The translations under genes and the position numbers were made by a program. Under the pieces are notes generated by a model. It was not told the origin of the DNA. It searched no databases and worked only from the letters and a program-made list of their open reading frames with translations. This document shows positions 1 through 5,868 of a DNA stretch of 5,868 nucleotides, piece after piece. Source of the stretch: Actinomycetota bacterium (GTDB lineage: Bacteria > Actinomycetota > Thermoleophilia > Gaiellales > Gaiellaceae); NCBI GenBank assembly GCA_019234175.1, contig JAFALP010000028.1, forward strand, positions 1 through 5,868, read 5' to 3'. Numbering within the stretch: position 1 is the first letter of the stretch; each line of letters opens with the position of its first letter.

Positions 1-1149
1 GTCGCTCCCGCGCCGGCGCCTGCGCCTGCGCCGCCGGCCGTGGACCCTGCGCCCGCGACGCCCCCGGCAGCCGACGTGGCGCCGCCCGAGCCGGTGAGCG
101 CCGATCCGCCGCCCGTGGTGGCCGACCCGGCGCCGGCGGACCCGTCGCCGGCGCCCGTCGCCGCCGCTCCGCCCGCGGACGCCGCACCGCTGTCTGCGGC
201 CGCCGAAACGCCGCCCGTCGACGCCGCCGCGCCGGCGGAGCCGACGCCCGATGCCACCGTGCCCGTCCCCGTCGAGCCCGCACCCGTCGCCGACCCGGTG
301 GCGGCCACGGTGGACGCGCCGGCCCCCGCTCCCGACCCCGCGCCGGCGGTCGACCCTGCCGCGCCGCCCGTCGCGGCCACGGTGGACGCGGCGACCCCCG
401 CTGACCCCGCGCCTGCCGTCGACGCAGCGGCGACGCCTCTCGTCGCTCCCGCGCCGGCGCCGGCACCACCTCCACCGTCGCCCGCGCCGCCCGTCGACGT
501 GTCGGAGCCCGCGCCGGTCGAGGTCATCGCGCCGGACGACCTCGTCGAGGCGCGGCCGGACAGCGAGCCCGACATCGCCGCCGACGTTCCGCAACTGGGA
601 GCGGTCGCCGCGCCGCAGAGCCTCGTCGCGCTCGCGCTCCGCCGCGTCGCGCAGCCGCTCGTGCGCATCCTCGCGCCCGCTCGCGTGCCGCGCCGGGCCG
701 CCGTGCGCACGCGTCCGCTTCCGGTCGCGGCGCCGCCGCGCATGACGCCGGCGGTCGTGCACGTTCCGACCCGGCCCGCGGTCCGGCCGTCGCACCGTCC
801 CGTCGTCGTGCATGCGACGCGCCGGCACAGCATCCCGACGTGGCCGCTGCTTCCGCTGCTCGCAGCTCTCGTGGCCGCGTTCAAGGGCGTTCGTATGATC
901 TCTAGCTTCTCGCAGCCCTCCGAAGGAGCACGTTCTGTCGCAGCCGAAGAAGATCCTCGTCGCGGTCGCCTGGCCGTATGCGAGCGGCCCGAGGCACCTC
1001 GGGCATGTCGCCGGCCCGGGCGTCCCCTCGGACATCTTCGCGCGCTACCACCGGCTGAAGGGCAGCGACGTCCTCATGGTCAGCGGGACGGACGAGCACG
1101 GGACGCCGGTGATGGTGTCCGCCGACCGCGAAGGCGTGTCGCCGCGTGA
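1..1149 (+). CDS. Proline/alanine-rich low-complexity protein with a C-terminal hydrophobic segment (5' partial; true 3' end doubtful)
   Basis: I do not recognise a family. The frame is open from base 1, so the start lies outside the window; the first in-window ATG or GTG need not be the start. Codons up to about 888 have G/C-rich third positions, which supports real coding. Residues encoded by about 1-590 are Pro/Ala/Val/Asp-rich, acidic and almost free of Lys and Arg. About 595-835 turns basic with many Arg and His residues. Bases 841-882 encode a hydrophobic stretch ([14 protein letters not shown]) followed by K-G-V-R, like a membrane anchor. The frame then continues to a TGA at 1147-1149, about 215 nt inside metG, where the translation becomes Arg/Pro/Gly-rich like an off-frame reading. 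The other two frames have stops at 896-898 and 903-905, so the natural end was probably near 890-905 and a stop or a single base may have been lost. A wall-spanning or surface-linked role is possible but unproven. Confidence 0.5.
   Translation, partial: VAPAPAPAPAPPAVDPAPATPPAADVAPPEPVSADPPPVVADPAPADPSPAPVAAAPPADAAPLSAAAETPPVDAAAPAEPTPDATVPVPVEPAPVADPVAATVDAPAPAPDPAPAVDPAAPPVAATVDAATPADPAPAVDAAATPLVAPAPAPAPPPPSPAPPVDVSEPAPVEVIAPDDLVEARPDSEPDIAADVPQLGAVAAPQSLVALALRRVAQPLVRILAPARVPRRAAVRTRPLPVAAPPRMTPAVVHVPTRPAVRPSHRPVVVHATRRHSIPTWPLLPLLAALVAAFKGVRMISSFSQPSEGARSVAAEEDPRRGRLAVCERPEAPRACRRPGRPLGHLRALPPAEGQRRPHGQRDGRARDAGDGVRRPRRRVAA
295..438 (+). repeat. Two tandem 24-codon repeats in the Pro/Ala-rich ORF
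   Basis: Bases 295-366 and 367-438 encode two successive 24-residue units that both begin PVAATVDA and both contain DPAPAVD. The first 21 bases after the leading Pro codon (298-318 and 370-390) differ at a single position. The period of 72 nt keeps the reading frame, as expected for expansion within a coding low-complexity region rather than for an intergenic repeat. Confidence 0.75.
442..461 (+). repeat. Exact 20-base direct repeat of window bases 1-20
   Basis: Bases 442-461 are identical to bases 1-20, both encoding V-A-P-A-P-A in the same frame. The distance of 441 nt is a multiple of three. This may be chance in a Pro/Ala-rich coding region, or the trace of a longer repeat unit whose left part lies outside the window. 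Confidence 0.5.
894..899 (+). promoter_or_regulatory. Candidate -10 element for metG (TATGAT)
   Basis: TATGAT matches five of six bases of the sigma-70/SigA -10 consensus and sits in one of the few AT-richer patches of the window. It would place transcription start near 905-908, about 18 nt before the Shine-Dalgarno sequence. I see no good -35 hexamer at 16-18 nt spacing, so this is only a candidate. Confidence 0.35.
922..928 (+). promoter_or_regulatory. Strong Shine-Dalgarno sequence of metG
   Basis: GAAGGAG lies six bases before the CTG codon at 935-937. It is the best ribosome-binding site in the window and decides the metG start, because no ATG, GTG or TTG occurs in the metG frame between the in-frame stop at 896-898 and the ATG at 1076. 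Confidence 0.75.
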
Positions 1150-2674
1150 GCTCGCCGACCGCAACAACGCGCTCATCCTCGACGACTACGTCCGGCTGGG
1201 CTTCAGCTTCGACACGTTCACGCGCACGACGACGCCGAATCACTACGCCGTCACGCAGGACATCTTCCGCACGCTGTTCGAGAAGGGCTATCTCATCGAG
1301 CGCACGACGCTCGGCGCGTTCTCCCCCGCGACGGGGCGCACGCTGCCTGACCGGTACATCGAGGGGACGTGCCCCATCTGCGAGTACCCGAATGCGCGCG
1401 GGGACCAGTGCGACAATTGCGGGAACCAGCTCGACCCGGTCGACCTGATCGAGCCGCGCTCGATCATCGACGGCTCCACCCCCGAGTTCCGCGAGACGAC
1501 GCATCTGTTCCTCGACCTCCCCGCGTTCGCCGACCGGCTGCACGAATGGCTGACCGCGCAGACGGACTGGCGGCCGAACGTCCGCAACTTCGCCCTCGGG
1601 CTCGTCTCGGAGCTGAAGCCGCGCGCGATGACGCGCGACATCGACTGGGGCGTTCCCGTCCCGGTCCCCGGCTACCCGGAGGACACGAAGCGCATCTACG
1701 TCTGGTTCGACGCCGTCATCGGCTACCTGTCCGCGAGCATGGAGTGGGCGCAGAACCGCGGCACGCCGGAGGCATGGCGCGAGTGGTGGCAGAACGCCGA
1801 CGCCGGCCACTACTACTTCATGGGGAAGGACAACATCGTCTTCCACGCGGTCATCTGGCCGGCCATGCTCATGGGGTACGGGCACGACCTGCACCTGCCG
1901 ACGAACGTCGTCGCCTCCGAGTTCCTGACGGTGGAAGGGCGGAAGGCGTCGACGAGCCGGAACGTCGCCATCTGGGTGCACGACTTCCTCACCCGCTACG
2001 ACCCGGACCCGCTGCGCTACTACCTCACCGCCGCCGGGCCGGAGACGCAGGACTCCGACTTCACGTGGGACGAGTTCGTCCGCCGCAACAACGACGAGCT
2101 GCTCGCGAACTGGGGCAACCTCGTCAACCGCACGCTCGTGAACGCGTACCGGAACTTCGGCGAGGTGCCGGCTCCCGGCGAGCTCGGCCCCGCCGACGTG
2201 CAGGTGCTCAGCGCCGTGGCGGCGAGCTTCGACGAGGTCGGATCCCTCATCGAGCACGTCCGGTTCAAGGCGGCGATCGCCGAGGCGATGCGGGTCAGCT
2301 CGCTCGCAAACCAGTACGTCGCCGAGCAGGCGCCGTGGAACCTCCTGAAGACCGACCGGGAGCGCGCCGCCACGGTGCTCTACGTCGCGCTGCGCTGCGT
2401 CGACTCCCTGAAGACGCTGTTCGCCCCGTTCCTGCCGTTCACCTCGCAGGTCGTGCACGAGCTGCTCGGCTACGACGGCTATCTCGCCGGCCCGCTCGAG
2501 ATCCGCGACCTCGGCGACCACAACGTCCTCACCGGCGACTACTCGAGCTGGGTCGGCGAGTGGAAGCCGAGCGAGCTCGAGGCAGGCCGGCCGCTGCGCG
2601 AGCCGGTGCCGCTCTTCCGCAAGCTTCCGCCGGAGACGGCGGCCGAGGAGCTCGCGCGCCTCGGCATCCAGTGA
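935..2674 (+). CDS. metG: Methionyl-tRNA synthetase (MetRS), probable CTG start
   Basis: Class I aminoacyl-tRNA synthetase that charges tRNA-Met (initiator and elongator) with methionine using ATP, in the cytosol. From CTG 935 it is 579 residues, a normal length for actinobacterial MetRS lacking a C-terminal Trbp111-like tRNA-binding domain. Visible landmarks are: HLGH (the HIGH motif) at 21-24 after [16 protein letters not shown] near 50-57; a zinc knuckle with Cys146, 149, 159 and 162; YVWFDA at 255-260; the signature loop KASTSR at 337-342 instead of KMSKS; NWGN around Trp393; and APW with Trp468 in the anticodon-binding helical domain. A start at ATG 1076 would remove the HIGH motif and half of the catalytic Rossmann fold, so it is rejected. 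CTG has an excellent Shine-Dalgarno sequence six bases upstream. It is the first gene of a tight same-strand chain; tatD begins one base after its stop. Identification is firm; only the start codon is in question. Confidence 0.95.
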   Translation: MSQPKKILVAVAWPYASGPRHLGHVAGPGVPSDIFARYHRLKGSDVLMVSGTDEHGTPVMVSADREGVSPRELADRNNALILDDYVRLGFSFDTFTRTTTPNHYAVTQDIFRTLFEKGYLIERTTLGAFSPATGRTLPDRYIEGTCPICEYPNARGDQCDNCGNQLDPVDLIEPRSIIDGSTPEFRETTHLFLDLPAFADRLHEWLTAQTDWRPNVRNFALGLVSELKPRAMTRDIDWGVPVPVPGYPEDTKRIYVWFDAVIGYLSASMEWAQNRGTPEAWREWWQNADAGHYYFMGKDNIVFHAVIWPAMLMGYGHDLHLPTNVVASEFLTVEGRKASTSRNVAIWVHDFLTRYDPDPLRYYLTAAGPETQDSDFTWDEFVRRNNDELLANWGNLVNRTLVNAYRNFGEVPAPGELGPADVQVLSAVAASFDEVGSLIEHVRFKAAIAEAMRVSSLANQYVAEQAPWNLLKTDRERAATVLYVALRCVDSLKTLFAPFLPFTSQVVHELLGYDGYLAGPLEIRDLGDHNVLTGDYSSWVGEWKPSELEAGRPLREPVPLFRKLPPETAAEELARLGIQ

Positions 2675-2675
2675 C

Positions 2676-3395
2676 GTGATCGACACGCACGCGCACCTCG
2701 ACGCGCTCGACGAGGACCCGGCCGACGTCGTCGCGCGCGCGCGTGACGCGGGCGTGACGCGGATCCTCACCGTCGGCATGGCGCAGGCGGTCGAGCTCGC
2801 CGATCGTTTCCAGGACGTCTATGCGATCGTCGGCATCCATCCGCACGAGTCCGCCGACGGCGACATCGACGAGGTACGCCGCCTGCAGGCGCATCCCAAG
2901 GTGGTCGCGGTGGGAGAGACGGGGCTCGACTGGTTCCGGAACTACGCGACGCCGGAGGCGCAGCGGAGTATCTTCGAGGCCCAGCTCGGTCTCGCCACCG
3001 AGCTGGGGAAGCCCGTCGTCATCCACACGCGGGCCGCCGACGACGACACGCTCGCCGCGCTCGCGGACTTCGACGGCACCGTCGTCCTCCACTGCTTCTC
3101 CTCGCCGCGCATGCTCCCGACCGCGCTCGAGCGCGGCTGGTACGTGTCGTTCGCCGGCAACGCCACGTACAAGAACGCGCCCGAGCTGCGCATCGCCGCG
3201 TCGCAAGTCCGCGCCGACCGCATCCTCGCCGAGACCGATTGCCCCTACCTCGCGCCCCAGGCGGTCCGCGGGAAGCGAAACGAGCCCGCGTACGTCACGT
3301 ACACGCTCGGCGTCCTCGCGCAGGCGCGCGGCGAGGATCCCGACGAGCTCGGCGCCCGCATCGACGCGAACGCCACCGCGTGCTTCCGCCTGTGA
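2676..3395 (+). CDS. tatD: TatD-family metal-dependent deoxyribonuclease/hydrolase
   Basis: Member of the TatD/YcfH branch of the amidohydrolase superfamily: cytosolic metal-dependent TIM-barrel enzymes with 3'-5' exonuclease or related hydrolase activity; the exact cellular substrate is uncertain. The 239-residue product is slightly shorter than the usual 250-265. Metal ligands expected for the family are visible: H-x-H (His5, His7 in IDTHAHLD), Glu81 in VGETGLDW, His117 in VVIHTR, His139 in VLHCFSS and Asp188 in ETDCPYL. The GTG start at 2676 is fixed by the N-terminal HxH motif, which must lie at the very beginning. No Shine-Dalgarno sequence stands at a good distance, and the start is one base after the metG TGA, so translation is probably coupled to metG. 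A tatD gene next to metG is common in bacteria. The stop overlaps the rsmA start. Confidence 0.93.
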   Translation: MIDTHAHLDALDEDPADVVARARDAGVTRILTVGMAQAVELADRFQDVYAIVGIHPHESADGDIDEVRRLQAHPKVVAVGETGLDWFRNYATPEAQRSIFEAQLGLATELGKPVVIHTRAADDDTLAALADFDGTVVLHCFSSPRMLPTALERGWYVSFAGNATYKNAPELRIAASQVRADRILAETDCPYLAPQAVRGKRNEPAYVTYTLGVLAQARGEDPDELGARIDANATACFRL

Positions 3396-4135
3396 AGAAG
3401 GAGCTCGGCCAGCATTTTCTCGCCGACCCGAACATCCTCGGCGTCATCGGCCGCCTCGCCGAGCTCTCCCCCGACGACGTCGTGCTCGAGATCGGCCTCG
3501 GCGAAGGTGTGCTGACGCGCTATCTCGCTGACCGGGTCGCGCTCGTGCACGGGGTCGAGATCGACCGGTCGCTGGAGCCGCATCTCCGCGACATCGACAA
3601 CGTCGTCGTCCACTTCGGCGACGCCCTCGAGCTCGACCTGCCGCAGGAGGCGACGAAGCTCGTCGCCAACCTCCCGTACAACGTCGGGACGCCCATCGTC
3701 GTCGAGAGCCTCGACGGCCTGCCCAACATCCGGCTGTGGTGCGTCATGGTGCAGCGCGAGGTCGCCGACCGCTTCTTCGCCGACCCGGGCACGAAGGCGT
3801 ACGGCGCCGTCTCCGTCCTGCTCCAGCTCGTTTGCGAGCGCACCGGCTTCCACCCCGTGTCGCGGACGGTGTTCCGGCCGCCGCCGAACGTCGACTCCGC
3901 GCTCGTCGCCTTCCGGCGCGTGCACCTGCCGGAGAACTACGCGCGCGTGAAGAAGATCGTGAGCGCCGCGTTCGCGCACCGTCGAAAGACGCTCGCGAAC
4001 TCGCTCGAGCTCTCCGGCGTCGCGAGCCGGGCCGATGCGGTCGACGCGCTGGCACGCATCGGCCGCGACGCGAACGTGCGCGCGGAGGCGCTCGCCCCGC
4101 CGGAGTTCGCCGCGCTCGCCGAGGCGCTCGGGTGA
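3392..4135 (+). CDS. rsmA: 16S rRNA (adenine1518/1519-N6,N6)-dimethyltransferase RsmA/KsgA
   Basis: Uses S-adenosylmethionine to dimethylate the two adjacent adenines in the helix 45 loop of 16S rRNA, a late step of 30S subunit assembly; its loss classically gives kasugamycin resistance. The 247-residue product is at the short end for the family. Motifs in order: KKELGQHFL (2-10), SAM-binding VLEIGLGEG (31-39), acidic Glu57 in VEID for the ribose, Asp77 in FGDAL, catalytic NLPY (93-96), RPPPNVDSA (162-170) and the C-terminal FAHRRKTLANSL (194-205). The frame is open further upstream, but GTG 3392 is chosen because KKELGQHFL is the normal N-terminus and the codon forms a 4-nt GTGA overlap with the tatD stop. 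No Shine-Dalgarno sequence is visible, which suggests termination-reinitiation coupling. Confidence 0.95.
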   Translation: MKKELGQHFLADPNILGVIGRLAELSPDDVVLEIGLGEGVLTRYLADRVALVHGVEIDRSLEPHLRDIDNVVVHFGDALELDLPQEATKLVANLPYNVGTPIVVESLDGLPNIRLWCVMVQREVADRFFADPGTKAYGAVSVLLQLVCERTGFHPVSRTVFRPPPNVDSALVAFRRVHLPENYARVKKIVSAAFAHRRKTLANSLELSGVASRADAVDALARIGRDANVRAEALAPPEFAALAEALG

Positions 4136-4947
4136 GAGCGTCCGCCGCGGCGAAGATCAACCTCGCGCTCGTCGTCGGCCCGAAGCGCGACGACGACAAG
4201 CACGAGGTCGTCACCGTCTACCAGCGCATCGGGATTGCCGACCGGCTGGATGTCGTCGAAGCGGCCGACCTCCTCGTCGAGGGCTTCCCCGGCGACACGC
4301 TCGTGCGCGGCGCGCTCGAGGCGCTCGCCGAGCGTGCCGGGGTCCGGCCGGGATGGCACGTGCGCATCGAGAAGCGCCTCCCGGTCGCGGCCGGCATCGG
4401 CGGCGGGTCGAGCGACGCCGCCACTGCGCTGCGCCTCGCGAACGCGACCCTGCCGCAGCCGCTCGGCGACGACGACCTGCGCGAGCTCGCCGCCGGGATC
4501 GGCGCCGACGTGCCGTTCTTCCTCGTCGACGGCCCGCAGCTCGGCACCGGCGACGGGACGCAGCTTGCGCCGCTCGATCTGCCGCAGGACTTCTGGGTGC
4601 TGCTCGTCGTCCCGCGCGCCGTGCAGAAGCCGTCGACGGCGGCCGTGTACGCCGACTTCGACGTGCGCGCCGGCCACGTCGGGTTCGAGGAGCGCCGCGC
4701 CGTGCTGCTCGACGCGCTCGGCTCCGTCCGCCGGCCGCGCGACCTCGCCGCGCTGCCGCCGAACGACCTCGCCACGTCACCGATCTCGGCCGAGCTCTCG
4801 GGGCTCGGCGCCTTCCGCGCCGACGTCAGCGGCGCCGGCCCGTCCGTGTACGGGCTGTTCCATCACAAGCCGCAGGCGAAGGCCGCGCAGCGCGTGCTGA
4901 AGCGGAGCGGCGACACCTGGCTGACGGCACCAGCGTGGTACGGTTGA
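4132..4947 (+). CDS. ispE: 4-diphosphocytidyl-2-C-methyl-D-erythritol kinase (IspE)
   Basis: GHMP-family kinase of the MEP (non-mevalonate) isoprenoid pathway; it phosphorylates the 2-hydroxyl of CDP-methylerythritol with ATP in the cytosol. The 271-residue product is a little shorter than the usual 280-300. Visible motifs: AAKINLAL with catalytic Lys8, the glycine-rich ATP loop PVAAGIGGGSSDAA (84-97), GADVPFFL with catalytic Asp126, and the C-terminal GHMP motif SGAGPSVY (233-240). The region that is usually D-G-Y-H-E-L reads D-D-K-H-E-V at 21-26, keeping the His but replacing the Tyr with Lys. The GTG start at 4132 forms a GTGA overlap with the rsmA stop and puts the AAKIN motif at the expected N-terminus; the same frame is open far upstream inside rsmA, but that part is shadow. 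An rsmA-ispE pair is typical of actinobacteria. Confidence 0.94.
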   Translation: MRASAAAKINLALVVGPKRDDDKHEVVTVYQRIGIADRLDVVEAADLLVEGFPGDTLVRGALEALAERAGVRPGWHVRIEKRLPVAAGIGGGSSDAATALRLANATLPQPLGDDDLRELAAGIGADVPFFLVDGPQLGTGDGTQLAPLDLPQDFWVLLVVPRAVQKPSTAAVYADFDVRAGHVGFEERRAVLLDALGSVRRPRDLAALPPNDLATSPISAELSGLGAFRADVSGAGPSVYGLFHHKPQAKAAQRVLKRSGDTWLTAPAWYG

Positions 4948-4954
4948 CGAGGCG

Positions 4955-5302
4955 ATGAGCTCGTCACACGCCATGGAACGCGGCCCGAGCGGCTGGCTCC
5001 ACCACCGCCGCGTCCGCCTCGCAGCGTGGATCGCAGTAGCCGAGGGCCTCATCGTCCTCTTCTCGCACGACATCACCAAGTGGACGGTCATCGTGCTCGC
5101 GATCGTCGGCGTCGTCGCGTTCCTCGGCGGACGCGAAAGCCGCTCGTCGATCGTCCGGAACGTCCTGTGGATCTTCGCCGCGTCCCAGTTGCTCGCCGTC
5201 ATCCTCGTGATCCTGGCCTGGGTGGTGAAGTGGGCGCTGATCCTCGCGATCGTCGTCCTCGCCGTCGCGGGGCTCGTCTATCTCTTCTCAGAGCACAAGT
5301 AG
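4955..5302 (+). CDS. Small integral membrane protein of unknown function (about four hydrophobic segments)
   Basis: I do not recognise a family. The 115-residue product has a short hydrophilic N-terminus ending in basic residues (HHRRVR, 16-21) and then hydrophobic segments at about 22-36, 43-58, 69-91 and 93-111; the last two are separated only by a Lys-Trp and may form a tight hairpin. The C-terminus is short and polar (SEHK). No catalytic motif, cysteine or lipobox is seen. The start is ATG 4955 with GAGG only two bases upstream, which is too close to be ideal; the in-frame ATG at 4973 is an alternative that would remove six residues. It begins seven bases after the ispE stop and ends 15 bases before tRNA-Gln, so it is probably the last protein gene of the metG-ispE unit. 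G/C-rich third positions and a coherent hydrophobic pattern argue that it is real. Confidence 0.75.
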   Translation: MSSSHAMERGPSGWLHHRRVRLAAWIAVAEGLIVLFSHDITKWTVIVLAIVGVVAFLGGRESRSSIVRNVLWIFAASQLLAVILVILAWVVKWALILAIVVLAVAGLVYLFSEHK

Positions 5303-5305
5303 AAT
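5300..5305 (+). promoter_or_regulatory. Candidate -10 element before tRNA-Gln (TAGAAT)
   Basis: TAGAAT matches five of six bases of the -10 consensus and includes the TAG stop of the membrane protein gene. It would start transcription around 5311-5314, just ahead of the tRNA 5' end at 5318. The sequence at the -35 distance (about 5276-5282) is not a good match. If real, it would drive the tRNA and perhaps glmU independently of the upstream operon. Confidence 0.35.
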
Positions 5306-5317
5306 CCCGACCCCCGA

Positions 5318-5391
5318 TGGGGCGTGGCCAAGTGGTAAGGCAACGGGTTTTGGTCCCGTGATCCCAGGTTCGAATCCTGGCGCCCCAGCCA
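5318..5391 (+). tRNA. tRNA-Gln, anticodon TTG (UUG), CCA encoded
   Basis: A complete 74-base cloverleaf can be folded by eye: acceptor stem 5318-5324 pairs with 5381-5387 (7 bp, TGGGGCG/CGCCCCA), D stem 5327-5329/5339-5341, anticodon stem 5343-5347/5355-5359 (ACGGG/CCCGT), loop TTTTGGT with anticodon TTG at 5350-5352, a four-base variable region, and T stem CCAGG/CCTGG around the TTCGAAT loop. The discriminator is G5388 and CCA is encoded at 5389-5391. It reads CAA and, by wobble, CAG. It lies 15 bases after the membrane protein gene and 15 bases before glmU, so some of it is probably processed from a longer mixed transcript. Confidence 0.97.
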
Positions 5392-5406
5392 CTCTTCGGA
5401 TCTGAC

Positions 5407-5868
5407 ATGGCAGACGACCTCGCAGCAGTGGTGATGGCCGGCGGCCTCGGCACGCGCATGAGGAGCGCGACGCCGAAGCACCTGCACCCGATCCTCGGCC
5501 GGAGGATGGTCGACTGGGTCGTCGAGGCCGCGCGCGGCGCCGGCGTCGAGCGCATCGTCGTCGTCGCGTCGCCCGACAGCGCCGACTCCTACGACGGGCT
5601 CGAAGTGGCGGTGCAGGAGCAGGCGCGCGGCACCGGCGATGCCGTGCTCGCCGCGCGCGCCGCGCTCGAGGGCGCGGCAGGCGACGTGCTCGTCCTCAAC
5701 GGCGACGTTCCGGCGCTGCGGCCGGAGACCGTACGCGAGCTCGTCGACGCGCATCGCACGGCGAAAGCCGCGGCAACGGTGCTCTCCTTCGAGCCCGGCG
5801 ACGCACGCGCATACGGCCGTATCGTGCGCGACGGCGACGGCCGGCTCGCGCGCATCGTCGAGGCCGCC
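5407..5868 (+). CDS. glmU: GlmU, N-terminal uridyltransferase domain (3' partial)
   Basis: Bifunctional GlmU makes UDP-N-acetylglucosamine, the precursor of peptidoglycan: the C-terminal left-handed beta-helix acetylates glucosamine-1-phosphate and the N-terminal Rossmann-like domain transfers UMP from UTP. Only the first 154 residues of the pyrophosphorylase domain are in the window; the frame is open to the right edge. Seen are the nucleotide-binding loop AGGLGTRMRS (11-20) with PKHLHPILG (23-31), including the expected Lys24; EQARGTGDAV (71-80); LNGDVPAL (98-104) with the metal-binding Asp100; and YGRIVR (136-141) followed by RIVEAA. Start ATG 5407 fits the family N-terminus; only a weak GGA lies six bases before it. 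The acetyltransferase half is not visible, so a stand-alone uridyltransferase cannot be excluded, but the motif set fits GlmU well. Confidence 0.92.
   Translation, partial: MADDLAAVVMAGGLGTRMRSATPKHLHPILGRRMVDWVVEAARGAGVERIVVVASPDSADSYDGLEVAVQEQARGTGDAVLAARAALEGAAGDVLVLNGDVPALRPETVRELVDAHRTAKAAATVLSFEPGDARAYGRIVRDGDGRLARIVEAA

Noticed and set aside
295..461. Repeats considered as a CRISPR-like or intergenic array
   Set aside because: The units keep the reading frame and simply encode Pro/Ala-rich peptide repeats; there are no regular unique spacers.
902..2779. Long minus-strand open frame (about 625 codons) opposite metG
   Set aside because: Antisense frames of GC-rich genes stay open because stop codons are AT-rich. 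Its translation is Arg/Val/Glu/Asp-rich without recognisable motifs, while the + strand encodes an intact MetRS.
3239..3391. Upstream extension of the rsmA frame into tatD
   Set aside because: The extension translates as Arg/Pro-rich shadow of tatD. The family N-terminus (KKELGQHFL) starts at the GTG at 3392.
3736..4131. Upstream extension of the ispE frame into rsmA
   Set aside because: This is an Arg/Ala-rich shadow of rsmA. The GTG at 4132 gives the normal IspE N-terminus and a 4-nt overlap.
4944..4949. TTGACG resembling a -35 box at the ispE stop
   Set aside because: No -10-like hexamer is found 16-18 nt downstream (around 4967, GC-rich), so I do not call a promoter here.
5199..5754. 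Minus-strand open frames across tRNA-Gln and glmU
   Set aside because: They include the translated antisense of the tRNA (a familiar source of false hypothetical proteins) and the shadow of glmU.

Overview
This is a very GC-rich window whose coding frames show strong G/C bias at third codon positions. It carries a compact, single-direction housekeeping block of actinobacterial type. The order metG - tatD - rsmA - ispE - (small membrane protein) - tRNA-Gln - glmU resembles, from memory, the metG/tatD/ksgA/ispE/glmU neighbourhood of Actinomycetota such as Mycobacterium, but without an rpfB gene between tatD and rsmA. The MetRS is of the actinobacterial 'WPY.sGPRHLGH' subtype with one zinc knuckle. 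A deep-branching high-GC actinobacterium (possibly Thermoleophilia-like) is my best guess; this is inference, not proof.

Layout: (1) About 1-890 holds the 3' part of a proline/alanine-rich ORF that enters from the left edge. It has an acidic repetitive half, a basic half and a terminal hydrophobic segment, and its open frame runs on into metG. (2) 935-2674 is metG, apparently beginning at a CTG codon behind a strong Shine-Dalgarno sequence. (3) 2676-3395 is tatD, one base after metG. (4) 3392-4135 is rsmA/ksgA and (5) 4132-4947 is ispE, each joined to its predecessor by a 4-nt GTGA overlap. (6) 4955-5302 is an unrecognised 115-residue membrane protein with about four hydrophobic segments. (7) 5318-5391 is tRNA-Gln(UUG) with an encoded CCA. 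(8) 5407-5868 is the start of glmU, which runs off the right edge. All genes are on the + strand, and there is no gene-free stretch longer than about 35 bases.

Together the block links translation (MetRS charging, 16S rRNA dimethylation, tRNA-Gln), isoprenoid precursor synthesis by the MEP pathway (IspE) and cell-wall precursor synthesis (GlmU). The tight spacing suggests one transcription unit from metG to at least the membrane protein, with a possible extra promoter just before the tRNA. I see no mobile element, CRISPR array or phage gene, and no convincing novel system. The points most worth checking are the CTG start of metG, the missing stop of the upstream Pro/Ala-rich ORF, the variant KASTS loop of MetRS, and a lysine in IspE where a substrate-stacking tyrosine is usual.
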